Positions 55,124 through 64,000 are shown, counted from the first letter of the stretch. The stretch: DNA of 64,000 nt from Microseira wollei NIES-4236 (GCF_020521235.1 NZ_BLAY01000015.1:17416-81415); one strand, 5' to 3'. The notes: generated from the sequence alone by a model not told the origin. Program-made: numbers and translations.

Positions 55124-55536
55124 CAAAATATCCCCCAACCCCCTTGAGCGGGGAGTTGCGGGGATATATGTGAAGAAATTTCAAGTCTCCTTTACGAAAT
55201 ATGTCGCAAGCAAGATGTTACAGTTGGGAAAGTGTCACTCACCCCATATCTACTTGAATTGAACAACTGATATTGTTTTAGGAGTGTGAGGAGCAAGTTT
55301 TGTTGAAAAAGCGCTTGGGGTCGAAACACGGCAAGACTCCCAGGCGCTTTTTCGTATGCAAGTAAAACTGTCAGTTATATCGTTTCCGGTTTTGTCTGAA
55401 TTAATAAACCGCAAAAGGCGCGACATTCCGCAGAGAAAGAGAAGAGAGATTACTAATTCCGATCTCAATGGATTTGATATTACTCTTTTCCCCCCCGAAG
55501 AATTAAACCGCGTTAGCGTTCGCTAACGCTTGCGGA
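55124..55536. other. Non-coding gap with a palindrome after purH
   Basis: No gene is supported. GCGTTAGCG and CGCTAACGC (55510-55529) form a 9-bp inverted repeat with two-base loop near the end of the membrane-protein gene. A TTGAAAAAGCGCTTGGG / CCCAGGCGCTTTTT inverted pair near 55300-55350 may be a terminator. A 72-codon minus-strand frame is probably spurious. Confidence 0.6.
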
Positions 55537-55872
55537 TCAACTCCTGGAACGACGCCAGCGTTCAAAGATAATAATTCCAATTTCAGCCCCTGAAATAGAA
55601 CCGATTAACATCCCGATATTCAAGTAAAATATAATCAAACCCAGTCCCTCGATAAAGTCTGGATTGGGATGCACGATATTGAATAAAATATATCCAATTC
55701 CCGAGCCAATATAGACCCCGATTATTGACCCAACAATTGTCCAAATTATTACTAAAATCTTCCGCATCCTCAACGCAGTGAATCCTCCGATTGTTATTCC
55801 GGCAATCAATCCGTATAAAATAGGGACTAACACCAAAGAGACTGTGCTTGGTAGTAAATCTAGTAAATTCAT
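55537..55872 (-). CDS. Small hydrophobic membrane protein
   Basis: The 111-residue protein has hydrophobic segments at VSLVLVPILYGLIAGITIGG, LVIIWTIVGSIIGVYIGSG and LIIFYLNIGMLIGSISGAEI, so three to four helices, and ends with Arg-rich RWRRSRS. I recognise no family. It begins six bases after the kinase-nucleotidylyltransferase fusion, so it is probably translated from the same mRNA. Confidence 0.75.
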   Translation of the reverse strand: MNLLDLLPSTVSLVLVPILYGLIAGITIGGFTALRMRKILVIIWTIVGSIIGVYIGSGIGYILFNIVHPNPDFIEGLGLIIFYLNIGMLIGSISGAEIGIIIFERWRRSRS

Positions 55873-55878
55873 TGACTG

Positions 55879-57966
55879 CTAACTGTTGCGAAAATCAATC
55901 ATTGCTTGCCGATAAACATCCGGCATTCCCGTATCAAAACACTTTCCTTTAACAACATAGCCTGTCATTCCCTCCTTTTGTCGCAATTTTTCCAAACATG
56001 TTGTTAGCTGAAATTCACCTTTGAAGCGGATATTATTTTTGATATCTTCTGACAAACAATCAAAAATTGTTGGCGTCAGGACATATAAACCAAAAATGCA
56101 TAAAAATTCATCCTCTGCCATTCCTTCTACCCGCAAATGCTGGCGGGCATATTCAACGGTTGGTTTTTCAGCAACTTGAGTCAAGGAAATAATCGAGTTT
56201 AATTCTTGCCAAACTCCGGTAACGCAACCAGCTTTTTGAATAATCTCTGCTGGCATTGTTGTTAATCCTACAACATTTTGATTTACTTTTTCGTAAATAT
56301 TTATAACTTGTCCGGCACAAGAAATATCCGTATCCGATGAGTAAACGTGGTCACCTAACGATAGCAAAAATGGCTCATTGTTGACCCAGTCTTTGGCACA
56401 AAATACAGCATGACCGTAACCTGACTGAACTTCTTGAGTGAGAATTGTGACTCTGTTGCCTAAGTCTTGGAGATATTGGCTGTATTCTTGATTTTGGGGC
56501 GATAATTTGTTGAAGAATTCGGGGGAAGGTGGAGATTTAAAGAATTCCTCAAAAAGTGCGCGATCGCATGTTTGTACCACTATCCCAATTTCTTCTATTC
56601 CCCCACTGATTAATTCTTCCACAATTGACAGAATTACCGGTTTGGCGCGCCCCTCCCGATCGATAATTGGAAACAGTTCTTTTTTGACAGCTTTTGTAGC
56701 TGGAAATAAGCGAGTTCCAAAACCAGCCGCCGGAATTACACCTTTGCGAACCTTTCTTTTTAAAGGATACTTTTCTGCTTCTCTTGTGGGGTGGGCATCT
56801 TGCCCGCCAAGATTGATAGTTAAAGGATACTTTTCTATTTCTCTTGTGGGGTGTTCTCTTGTGGGGTGGGCATCTTGCCCGCCCGCCACAACAGGTAAAT
56901 TCTCAGAATTGAGACTACTTTTGATTGCCAGCTTCAAACATTGCATCTGAGGAAAATCGCGCTCAATTATTTCTATAACTTTTTGCTGACTAGACTCATC
57001 TTTTACAATAAATTGCGCCGTGCCATCCCCTTGGGAACCGACGCCTTTCCCGCCTAAAATATCAGGTTGAATTGGTTGATAATTCAGGAGTTTATGCAAA
57101 ACGGGAGAAGTTAATTGGGAGGGAGAAGCCGGGATTAAATATTGGTCGAATTCAGCTTGAGCTTTTTTCATCAGTGCGCCAATTTGTTGCCCATCGCCTT
57201 TTTGCAGGGCGTTAACTGCTGCTTGGGTAATTTGAGCGCTGATAGAACCTAAATATTTTTGGACATTCTGTTGCAATTTGTTAGTGGGAAAGGGATAGCA
57301 TTGATTCAAATTGCTTAGGATTTCTTGGGTGTTTTTGCCCGCGCCGAGATCGACGATAACAAAGAATAAATCTTTGGGTACATTTAGTTCGATGACATCG
57401 ATGCGATCGCCATCAAAAATCATCAAAATTGGGCGACTGCCATAAGCACAAGCTTGATCCATTCTGCCGCAGCGGGAAAAAGTGGTAATTTCGCCTAAAT
57501 AGGCAAACTCCATTTCGCCGCGAACGGTCATTTTTAAGTCATAAACGCGATTAAAAGCGCGAGCAATTAAAACGCAAATAGCAGCACTCGAAGATAAACC
57601 TTTCTGAATTGGTAAATCGGTTAAGTAATTATCAATTTCAATTCCGCCAACGCGATAGTGGGTGAGAAACTGATAAGCAACGCCAGCAGCATAACTGAAG
57701 AAACCACCTTTTTCGGCTTCGGCAAGCAAAACCTGCCTTGACATCGGTAAGGATATGGTTTGATGAGTTCCATCACTTAAGGAAGCGCGAAGAATTAGAT
57801 GGGTTGGATGGGGTTGTACCTCGGCATAAAGTCCCTGATTCGTGCCAACTAACAGCGCGTAGCCTTTTTCTAAATTGGGATTAATGCGGCGATAACCACC
57901 CGCCCAATCGCTATGTTCTCCAAATAAACAAAGGCGTCCCGGAACAAAAATTTTCATGATATTCAT
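55879..57966 (-). CDS. GHMP kinase fused to a sugar-1-phosphate nucleotidylyltransferase
   Basis: The 695-residue protein joins two enzymes. Residues 1-340 are a GHMP sugar kinase: FVPGRLCLFGEHSDWAGG, the ATP loop GLSSSAAICVLIARA and GRMDQACAYG. Residues about 410-695 are a GalU-type nucleotidylyltransferase: GVIPAAGFGTRLFPATKAVK, LLSLGDHVY, and GKCFDTGMPDVYRQAM. This would phosphorylate a sugar at C1 and then activate it as a nucleotide sugar, like the fucokinase/GDP-fucose enzyme Fkp in principle, though UTP is the more likely nucleotide. The linker (about 360-402) is a duplicated GGQDAHPTREA segment encoded by a dispersed repeat. Sugar unknown. Confidence 0.88.
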   Translation of the reverse strand: MNIMKIFVPGRLCLFGEHSDWAGGYRRINPNLEKGYALLVGTNQGLYAEVQPHPTHLILRASLSDGTHQTISLPMSRQVLLAEAEKGGFFSYAAGVAYQFLTHYRVGGIEIDNYLTDLPIQKGLSSSAAICVLIARAFNRVYDLKMTVRGEMEFAYLGEITTFSRCGRMDQACAYGSRPILMIFDGDRIDVIELNVPKDLFFVIVDLGAGKNTQEILSNLNQCYPFPTNKLQQNVQKYLGSISAQITQAAVNALQKGDGQQIGALMKKAQAEFDQYLIPASPSQLTSPVLHKLLNYQPIQPDILGGKGVGSQGDGTAQFIVKDESSQQKVIEIIERDFPQMQCLKLAIKSSLNSENLPVVAGGQDAHPTREHPTREIEKYPLTINLGGQDAHPTREAEKYPLKRKVRKGVIPAAGFGTRLFPATKAVKKELFPIIDREGRAKPVILSIVEELISGGIEEIGIVVQTCDRALFEEFFKSPPSPEFFNKLSPQNQEYSQYLQDLGNRVTILTQEVQSGYGHAVFCAKDWVNNEPFLLSLGDHVYSSDTDISCAGQVINIYEKVNQNVVGLTTMPAEIIQKAGCVTGVWQELNSIISLTQVAEKPTVEYARQHLRVEGMAEDEFLCIFGLYVLTPTIFDCLSEDIKNNIRFKGEFQLTTCLEKLRQKEGMTGYVVKGKCFDTGMPDVYRQAMIDFRNS
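56761..56885. repeat. Dispersed GGGCATCTTGCCCGCC repeat inside a coding region
   Basis: A 60-bp unit starting TAAAGGATACTTTTCT and including CTTGTGGGGTGGGCATCT and TGCCCGCC occurs twice (56761-56820 and 56821-56885) with small differences, the second copy with an extra CTCTTGTGGGGTG. It is translated in frame as GGQDAHPTRE-type sequence. Such GGGCATCTTGCCCGCC palindromes are, from memory, dispersed in filamentous cyanobacteria. Confidence 0.8.
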
Positions 57967-58034
57967 TAGTTAGTTTTTGGTTGAGCTTGGGTGTAGGAAG
58001 TAGGCTATTTTTCCCCACCCCCCACATTTTGGCA

Positions 58035-59513
58035 TTAAGTACCAGCAGCCAAAAGTAATTGCACCACATCCGGATAACCGTTTAATTGGGCAATTGTCAA
58101 AGCCGTATCGCCGTTCAAGTTGGCGAGGTTGACATCTGCACCAGCGTCGAGCAATATTTTTACAGCTGGGGCATTACCGCGAGTAGCTGCACAGATTAAA
58201 GCAGTTGAACCAGATAAGTCTGGAAAATTCACATTAGCACCGTTCGCTAATAATGTCTGCATGATATTTGTGTAGCCACGTTCGCTGGCTTTAATTAAAG
58301 CAGTTTGCCCATCATCCGCCGTCACATTGGGATCGCACCCCGCATTCAACAGCGCCATAACAGTATCCACAAATCCCTCAGATGCTGCCACAGTTAAAGC
58401 CGTTTCACCCATGTTTTTAGCATTGCAGTCAGCTCCTTTTTGTCGCAACGCTGCCACAATGGTACTGCGGTCTTGCAAAGCTGCGAGTAGCAAAGGCGTA
58501 TCGCCCAGATTATTCCTGGCTGCGATATCAGCTTCCCGGTTGAGCAAGAGATTTACCACGCGATCGTGACCTTCGGCAATAGCAAGGTGTAAAGCTGTTT
58601 CCCCATCGTTATCTTTGGCGTTAATATCGGCATTTTTGTCCAGTAAAGCCGTCACAATCGGCACGTAACCTTCTGCCGCCCCTGCCATTAAAGCTGTCCA
58701 CCCATCTTGGTTTTTAATATTGACATCAGCAGCTGCTTCTAGAAGACTTCGCACTAAATCTACATGACCTTGGTCCGATGCTAGGGTTAAAGCAGTTTCG
58801 CCTTCCCCATCTTGGGTATTGACATCTGCGCCCCAAGCGAGCAACATTTGAGCGATCGCTAAATCTCCAGACTCTGCTGCTTGCATCAAAGCAGTTCTGC
58901 CATCACCCGTTCTAGTATCTACATTTGCCCCATGCTCTAACAACAGCCGCACCGCAACGACGTTACCAACTGCCACAGAGAGGGTGAGTGCCGTTTCGCC
59001 GCCGCTGAGTTTGTTCGCGTCTGCATCGGCAGAGAGTAACGCTGCCAAAACGTCGATATGACCCTGTTCTGCTGCCAAGTGCAAGGCTGTATTATCGTCC
59101 TTATTCCTGCTATTCACCTCTGCACCGGCGGAAAGCAAAATTTGCACCACATCGGCATAACCCCGCAGCGATGCTGCCATCAGCGCCGTGCTGCCATCCT
59201 CGTTTGTAGCATTGATATCCGCACCCCAATTCAGCAGCATTTGCACGATTTCAACGTTATTTGCCGCTGCCGCTATCATCAAAGCCGTCGTGCCAAACCG
59301 TTTTTTGGGCTGATTAACATTTGCCCCAGCATCTAGTAACAAGCGCGCGATCGCGGTATACCCATTTTGGGCAGCAAACATCAAAGCCGTCGTGCCATCT
59401 CGCCCCGTTGCATTGACATCAGCACCCTGGGCAAGTAGGACTTGTACCTGATGCATGTCATCACTTTGAGCCGCCCTTCTCAATAAGACATCCTTATCTT
59501 TTGTGGAGGTCAT
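58035..59513 (-). CDS. Ankyrin-repeat protein with about 14 repeats
   Basis: From ATG 59513 (MTSTKDKDVLLRRAAQSDDM) the protein has 492 residues and is made almost wholly of 33-residue ankyrin units, with consensus TALMxAAxxGxxxIVxxLLxxGADVN; examples are GTTALMFAAQNGYTAIARLL and GETALHLAIAEGHDRVVNLL. There is no signal or membrane segment, so it is a soluble scaffold. Partners are unknown. It is read away from the DUF4079 gene. Confidence 0.95.
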   Translation of the reverse strand: MTSTKDKDVLLRRAAQSDDMHQVQVLLAQGADVNATGRDGTTALMFAAQNGYTAIARLLLDAGANVNQPKKRFGTTALMIAAAANNVEIVQMLLNWGADINATNEDGSTALMAASLRGYADVVQILLSAGAEVNSRNKDDNTALHLAAEQGHIDVLAALLSADADANKLSGGETALTLSVAVGNVVAVRLLLEHGANVDTRTGDGRTALMQAAESGDLAIAQMLLAWGADVNTQDGEGETALTLASDQGHVDLVRSLLEAAADVNIKNQDGWTALMAGAAEGYVPIVTALLDKNADINAKDNDGETALHLAIAEGHDRVVNLLLNREADIAARNNLGDTPLLLAALQDRSTIVAALRQKGADCNAKNMGETALTVAASEGFVDTVMALLNAGCDPNVTADDGQTALIKASERGYTNIMQTLLANGANVNFPDLSGSTALICAATRGNAPAVKILLDAGADVNLANLNGDTALTIAQLNGYPDVVQLLLAAGT

Positions 59514-59678
59514 GCCTGCTCCTCGTTCCATCCTCAGCATTGACAACTTAGCGCCAAATCAGCAGTTTGAGAAGTTCACTGAGATGCTTTGTGATGGTTT
59601 TGTCCTCATAGGATAGGTGTAGAAAAGTGTTTTTATGCTAACTTTTATTAAAGTTCCTCACCTGACGACCCCAGTCCT

Positions 59679-60149
59679 ATGAACTTGGAAATCCCCGCCT
59701 CGATTAAAACTTGGAGCCAATTCGGTCACCCGCTGTTGATGTGGGTGCTGCTAGGCTTATCGATTTATGCCCTATACTTAGGCATTCAAGTCCGACGCAC
59801 CAGAAGTGCCGAAGGGGACGCCCGCAAAGAGCTGATCAAAGGCAAGTTTAACCTCAAGCACCACCAGGTAGGATCGATCCTGTTTGCTTTAATGGTTCTC
59901 GGCACCATAGGCGCTATGGCGGTTACCTACATCAACAACGGTAAGCTGTTTGTTGGACCTCACCTGCTGGTTGGATTAAGCATGACCGGACTGATTTCGA
60001 TTTCTGCCGCGCTTTCTCCCTACATGCAAAAAGGACAAGATTGGGCGCGTTACACCCACATTGTCCTGAATATCAGCCTGTTGGGATTGTTTGGTTGGCA
60101 GGCCGTCTCCGGATTGGAAATCCTGCAAAACATTATTAGCAAAATGTAA
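59679..60149 (+). CDS. DUF4079 membrane protein
   Basis: The 156-residue protein has four hydrophobic segments: HPLLMWVLLGLSIYALYLGI, VGSILFALMVLGTIGAMAVT, LLVGLSMTGLISISAALSPY and HIVLNISLLGLFGWQAVSGL. The paired His residues (GHPLLMW, KHHQVGS, THIVLN) resemble cytochrome-b-type heme ligands. The family is cyanobacterial and plastid, function unknown. It is complete. Confidence 0.88.
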   Translation: MNLEIPASIKTWSQFGHPLLMWVLLGLSIYALYLGIQVRRTRSAEGDARKELIKGKFNLKHHQVGSILFALMVLGTIGAMAVTYINNGKLFVGPHLLVGLSMTGLISISAALSPYMQKGQDWARYTHIVLNISLLGLFGWQAVSGLEILQNIISKM

Positions 60150-60160
60150 TGGGTAATGGC

Positions 60161-60297
60161 TAATGGCTAATTGCTAATTGCTAGTAGATATACTTAACAC
60201 GGACACTTTCCTAACAGTTCGGTGGCGCGTGAGAACACTGGCAGAGCTATTAAGTTAGCCATTAGCAATTAGCCATTAGCAATTACCCATTACCTAT
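60161..60297. repeat. (TTGCTAA)n and TTAGCAATTAGCC repeats between DUF4079 and DUF1997
   Basis: Short runs of AATTGCT (60161-60183) and ATTAGCCATTAGCAATTAG words (60252-60297) occupy the ends of the 140-bp gap between two convergent genes. The two runs are inverted relative to each other, so transcripts could fold here. Confidence 0.75.
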
Positions 60298-60970
60298 TAC
60301 CCTTTTTGCGCGGCATTGGTAAACCCAAGCTGGAATGAAAGTCTTGCTGTACCTTGTGAGTCAAGCGGTGAGAGACTTGTCTGACGATTTGGCGGAGTAA
60401 GCTAGTGCCGGTACTTTGAATCAAAGACATCGGCAAGCGATAAATAAACCGGGGAAACTGAATAGCCACCACCAGATCCAACTGCCACTCTACCCGCGTC
60501 ACATCCCCCGGACAACCTACCGATGCATCAATCGTCGCTTCTGTCAACTGCATCGCGGCATTAAAATCAACATCATACCCCGGAGCGACGTAATCCGGTA
60601 CTGGTATAGTTTGGATGCGATAAACGCCTTGATCGGGGGGCAGCAACTCCAAGCCAATTTTCGGTTCTACCTCATATCCGAAAGAACCGAAGCTCCCGAT
60701 CGTTAAAGCGTAGCCATTGTTACCAAGGGGTTGCGCCGTCATTGGGTGGGCGCAGCGTCTAAACCATTCCGGGTGAGCGTTGAGATATTCGGCAACCGTC
60801 CCAACATCAGCATACATTTCCATGCAATCTTCAAACTGCCCGTGAAAGCGTACCGGCTGCATCGCATCTGTTTCTGCTATTACATTATCAGGATTGGCAA
60901 AAGGCGGCATCGCATCCACAAGCCTGTTAGTAACTTCAATAGCTGGATAATCGCTGTAATTTGATTGCAT
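60290..60970 (-). CDS. DUF1997 protein
   Basis: The 226-residue protein matches the DUF1997 family of cyanobacteria and plastids: RFHGQFEDCMEMYADVGTVA, the segment WFRRCAHPMTAQPLGNNGYA, and the C-terminal LLRQIVRQVSHRLTHKVQQD and FHSSLGLPMPRK. It has a SRPBCC-like lipid-binding character, which is a family-level inference. Function is unknown. Confidence 0.85.
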   Translation of the reverse strand: MQSNYSDYPAIEVTNRLVDAMPPFANPDNVIAETDAMQPVRFHGQFEDCMEMYADVGTVAEYLNAHPEWFRRCAHPMTAQPLGNNGYALTIGSFGSFGYEVEPKIGLELLPPDQGVYRIQTIPVPDYVAPGYDVDFNAAMQLTEATIDASVGCPGDVTRVEWQLDLVVAIQFPRFIYRLPMSLIQSTGTSLLRQIVRQVSHRLTHKVQQDFHSSLGLPMPRKKGNR

Positions 60971-61154
60971 AGACGCATACCTGCGCGAGTTGTCCTAATG
61001 TTATGTTAAATATTCCCTTCCAGGTTTCAATTGTTACAAGCTGACTGCAAATCTTAACCGTAACAACAAAACTTCCTCCTTTTAGTTCATGAAATATTTA
61101 AACTAAATTAAAGAAAACGTTAAAATTGCTAGTTTAACCAGGGTAACCGATCCC

Positions 61155-61814
61155 ATGAAAGCATTTGTAGCAGGGGCAACAGGCGAGACGGGTCGCCGCA
61201 TCGTACAAGAGTTAGTCAAGCGTCAGATTCCCGTGCGTGCTTTAGTGCGGGATGCGGATAAAGCTAGAGAAATTCTACCTGCGGAGGCCGAGTTAGTGAT
61301 AGGCGATGTCCTCAAACCAGATACCCTGAGTATTGCCATAGGCGATAGCACCGTACTGCTGTGCGCCACGGGTGCGAAACCGAGTTTTGACCCAACCGGG
61401 CCGTACCAAGTAGACTACGAAGGGACTAAAAATCTGGTAAATGCAGCCAAAGCTAAGGGAATTGAGCATTTTGTCTTGGTTACCTCCTTGTGTACGTCCC
61501 TGCTATTTCACCCGCTGAATTTGTTCTGGCTAATTTTGGTGTGGAAGAAACAAGCTGAGGAGTATCTCAAGAAAAGTGGTTTGACTTACACGATAGTGCG
61601 ACCGGGCGGGCTGAAAAATGAGGATAATACCAACCCAGTTGTGATGTCCGCCGCTGACACCCTGTTTGACGGCAGTATACCCCGCACCAAAGTCGCGCAA
61701 GTCTGCGTCGAAGCATTGTTTCAGGCGGAGGCTAAAAATAAAATAGTAGAAATTGTCGCCAAGCCAGAAGCTGCGGAAAAAAGCTGGCAGGACTTGTTTG
61801 CTAATGTAGCTTGA
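61155..61814 (+). CDS. Atypical SDR, NAD(P)-binding (Ycf39/Tic62-like group)
   Basis: The 219-residue protein starts with the atypical SDR dinucleotide motif AFVAGATGETGRRIVQEL, followed by VRALVRDADKAREI, LVIGDVLKPDTL, and YTIVRPGGLKNE. The Tyr-xxx-Lys pair is degenerate (WKKQAEEYLKKSGL), common in NAD(P)H-binding regulators. It probably senses or uses NADPH; the substrate is not known. It is complete, with an AT-rich promoter region upstream. Confidence 0.9.
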   Translation: MKAFVAGATGETGRRIVQELVKRQIPVRALVRDADKAREILPAEAELVIGDVLKPDTLSIAIGDSTVLLCATGAKPSFDPTGPYQVDYEGTKNLVNAAKAKGIEHFVLVTSLCTSLLFHPLNLFWLILVWKKQAEEYLKKSGLTYTIVRPGGLKNEDNTNPVVMSAADTLFDGSIPRTKVAQVCVEALFQAEAKNKIVEIVAKPEAAEKSWQDLFANVA

Positions 61815-61863
61815 TTGCTTGTAGGCAAGTGTTTTTCCTTAAGTCGATGCAGGAGTTCTCAAT

Positions 61864-62643
61864 TTGGTAGATACATCGCCGCCTTCTCAGGTATCAGGGG
61901 AAGAGAAATCCCCCGATTCAAGTCGTCGAAAAAAGCTCCTAGTCGCTACTATCGCCGCGTTGGGACTCACCGTTGCCATCCAGAATTGGCAAGATGTGGA
62001 AGGATTGATAATGCGCTATATGCCAGATTGGCTCGCTCCTCCTACCCACATTACTGGCTTGCGCGGTACAATGCCCTTGGCGATGCGGGGCGGCGATCCT
62101 TACATTCGCGCCTTGATGCGGACGATTTCGGCAAGCGAGTCCAACTATGCGCGTCCTTACCACGTGCTTTACGGGGGTAGGTATGTCCGCAACCTGAATC
62201 GCCATCCAAATCGATGCATTACCATACCCGTTGGACCTAATAAAGGTAATTGTTCCACAGCGGCGGGGCGGTATCAGTTTTTGAATAAAACCTGGAGTAA
62301 AATGTCGCGCCGGTATCATCCTAGACCGGGGGGGATATTGTTGTGGAGATCTTATAGCTTTGAGCCAGAATATCAGGATCGGGTGGTTCATGATTGGTTA
62401 AGCGATCGCAACTACTGGAATGCCGATATTCCCCAAATGTTGCGCCAGGGGAAAGTACGTCCAGTATTGCGAATGCTTTCCGGCACTTGGACAAGTCTAG
62501 GATACGGCATCGAAACCAATTCCATGAGCAAACACTTGCCAGAAATATACGAACGAATGCTCAAAGAAGAACTGGGTAAATCTCCATCTGGACTTATCCA
62601 GAAACCAGCTATCTCCAACGAAAATAGGACCAGAAGGAAATAG
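61864..62643 (+). CDS. Lysozyme-like glycosidase with membrane anchor
   Basis: The TTG at 61864 is the start, with CAGGAG eight bases upstream; no ATG fits. The 259 residues include an N-terminal membrane helix (KLLVATIAALGLTVAI, residues 24-39) and a lysozyme-like domain: IRALMRTISASESNYARPYH with the candidate catalytic Glu, and STAAGRYQFLNKTWSKM, typical of phage-type or spore-cortex-like glycosidases. It is likely to act on peptidoglycan in the periplasm. It lies 50 bp after the SDR gene, with the same direction. Confidence 0.82.
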   Translation: MVDTSPPSQVSGEEKSPDSSRRKKLLVATIAALGLTVAIQNWQDVEGLIMRYMPDWLAPPTHITGLRGTMPLAMRGGDPYIRALMRTISASESNYARPYHVLYGGRYVRNLNRHPNRCITIPVGPNKGNCSTAAGRYQFLNKTWSKMSRRYHPRPGGILLWRSYSFEPEYQDRVVHDWLSDRNYWNADIPQMLRQGKVRPVLRMLSGTWTSLGYGIETNSMSKHLPEIYERMLKEELGKSPSGLIQKPAISNENRTRRK

Positions 62644-62693
62644 TAGCCGCGTCACAAACCCAGTTTCTTTGTTTTTTGCCTAAATGCCAGATA

Positions 62694-64000
62694 AAAAAAA
62701 CCCCAGCTATGTCTAGCCGGGGTTAATAATTGTCAGGGTGCATCTACTAAATACTTCTTCCACTGGCTGCTATAACCATCCGGATACTTTTGCCAAATTT
62801 CCCTACCGAGTTTTTTGGTGATTTGGGTAAATCCGGGAAATAAAAAACCCCAGCTATCTCTAGCCGGGGTAATTATCAGGGTGCATCTACCAAATCCTTC
62901 TTCCCCAGAGTGCTATAACCATCCGGATACTTTTGCCAAATTTCCCTACCGAGTTTTTTGGCGATTTGGGTAAATCCGGGAAATAAAAAACCCCAGCTAT
63001 CTCTAGCCGGGGTAATTATCAGGTTGCATCTACCAAATCCTTCTTCCCCAGAGTGCTATAACCATCCGGATACTTTGGCTAAATTTCCCTACCGAGTTTT
63101 TTGGTGATTTGGGTAAATCCGGGAAGTCGTAGGGAACATCAGAAAAACTTTGAGGAAGCGGCAAAACTTACTGATGTTCCCTACCACAGGGATTTTCCAT
63201 TGGCTGCGACGCCATATTGTCGTCGGGGCAGGGCAGGAGAAAAACTTTGAGGAAGCGGCAAAACTGACTGATGCCCTGCCCCTACCACCCGTTGATTCGA
63301 CTGAAAATGGCTATAAGTTCTTCTTGCAGTGGGTACTATCAGCATCTGGATATTTTGGCAAAAATTCCTTTCCTAGAAAGTTGGCGATGTGGGTCAATCT
63401 TGGAAACAAAAACCCCCAACTATCTCTAGCCGGGGGTTAAAAAATCAGGGTGCATCTACTGAATACTTCTTTCTCTGGGATGCGTACGCTTTCCGGATGT
63501 TTTTCGCCAAATTTCTGGGTGGGAAACAAAAAACCCCAACTATCTCTAGCCGGGGTGATGAATATCAGGGTGCATCTACCAAATCCTTCTTCCCCAGAGT
63601 GCTATAACCATCCGGATACTTTTGCCAAATTTCCCTACCGAGTTTTTTGGTGATTTGGGTAAATCCGGGAAGTCGTAGGGAACATCAGAAAAACTTTGAG
63701 GAAGCGGCAAAATTTACTGACGTTCCCTACCCTCCGTTGATGCGATTGAAAAGAGATTTATTCGGTACAACACAACATTGTCGTAGGGAACAGGAGAAAA
63801 TCTTTGAGTTGGTGGCAAAACTTACTGATGTTCCCTACCATAGGGATTTTCCATTGGGTGCGACGCCATATTATCGTCGGGGCAGGGCAGGAGAAAAACT
63901 TTGAGGAAGCGGCAAAACTGACTGATGCCCTGCCCCTACCACCCGTTGATTCGACTGAAAATGGCTATAAGTTCTTCTTGCAGTGGGTACTATCAGCATC
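62694..64000. repeat. Repeat island: 143-147-bp tandem units and hairpin family
   Basis: About 1.3 kb without genes. Unit C, starting with AAACCCCAGCTATCTCTAGC and CGGGG and running through GGATACTTTTGCCAAATTTC, occurs at about 62696, 62843, 62986, and in shortened or diverged form near 63411 and 63531. Between them are five hairpins with a common loop (AAAACTTTGAGGAAGCGGCA): three with arms GTAGGGAACATCAG (63129-63184, 63675-63730, 63783-63838) and two with GGGGCAGGGCA (63225-63282, 63879-63936). The segment from about 63125 to 63355 is largely repeated after 63838. Short frames here are artefacts. Confidence 0.9.

Noticed and set aside
55250..55468. A 72-codon minus-strand frame after purH
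   Set aside because: It overlaps a hairpin pair and shows no recognisable protein pattern.
63150..63904. Four open frames in the repeat island
   Set aside because: They read through the tandem and hairpin repeats and change with each copy; no conserved protein.

Overview
The window looks like the chromosome of a filamentous cyanobacterium, probably of the Oscillatoriales/Microcoleus type. That placement is inference from gene content. The supporting signs are frequent HIP1 octamers (GCGATCGC), (TTGCTAA)n heptamer repeats between genes, and cyanobacterial families such as Ycf46, DUF2808, DUF2555, DUF4079, DUF1997, a split pntA, FurA-like regulators and a SigC-like sigma factor.

1-15.5 kb is a complete type I-D CRISPR-Cas locus. 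The array has 60 full identical 37-bp repeats plus the end of one more cut by the left edge. It lies beside an operon read on the minus strand in the order cas10d, csc2, csc1, cas3', cas6, cas4, cas1, cas2. Repeat ends, a sigma70-like promoter and the 252-bp leader next to cas2 all show that the array is also read on the minus strand. An in-frame ATG behind a strong ribosome binding site inside cas10d marks a probable separate Cas11d small subunit. A small winged-helix-like protein and a divergent WYL-type regulator sit upstream.

15.6-18.4 kb holds a J-domain protein and three toxin-antitoxin modules (two DUF433/DUF5615 pairs and one HicBA pair), then a MITE-like repeat. 18.4-21.5 kb is pntA1-pntA2-pntB (transhydrogenase) with a long, potentially folded 5' leader.

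22-33.5 kb is a zone of gene decay and mobile DNA. It contains an MFS exporter coupled to a frameshifted isopropylmalate-synthase-like gene, a truncated DUF928 gene, a class III cyclase remnant joined to an adhesin remnant, an adhesin gene broken by an amber codon and a TnpB element, a TPR-CHAT gene broken by a frameshift, a stop and a 145-bp MITE-like insertion, and an IS607-type recombinase whose tnpB partner is reduced to nine codons.

33.6-62.6 kb is mostly housekeeping: rpmH-rnpA-PH-yidC-khpB-yceD-ycf46, SH3 and peptidoglycan-binding proteins, tandem Fur paralogues, a SigC-like sigma factor, gpsA, lipA, tRNA-Pro(CGG), a GMC oxidoreductase, coaBC, an esterase, a vWA protein, purH, a GHMP kinase-nucleotidylyltransferase fusion, an ankyrin protein, DUF4079, DUF1997, an atypical SDR and a lysozyme-like protein. 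62.7-64.0 kb is a repeat island without genes, built from 143-147-bp tandem units and a family of hairpins that share a loop but have two different arm sequences.
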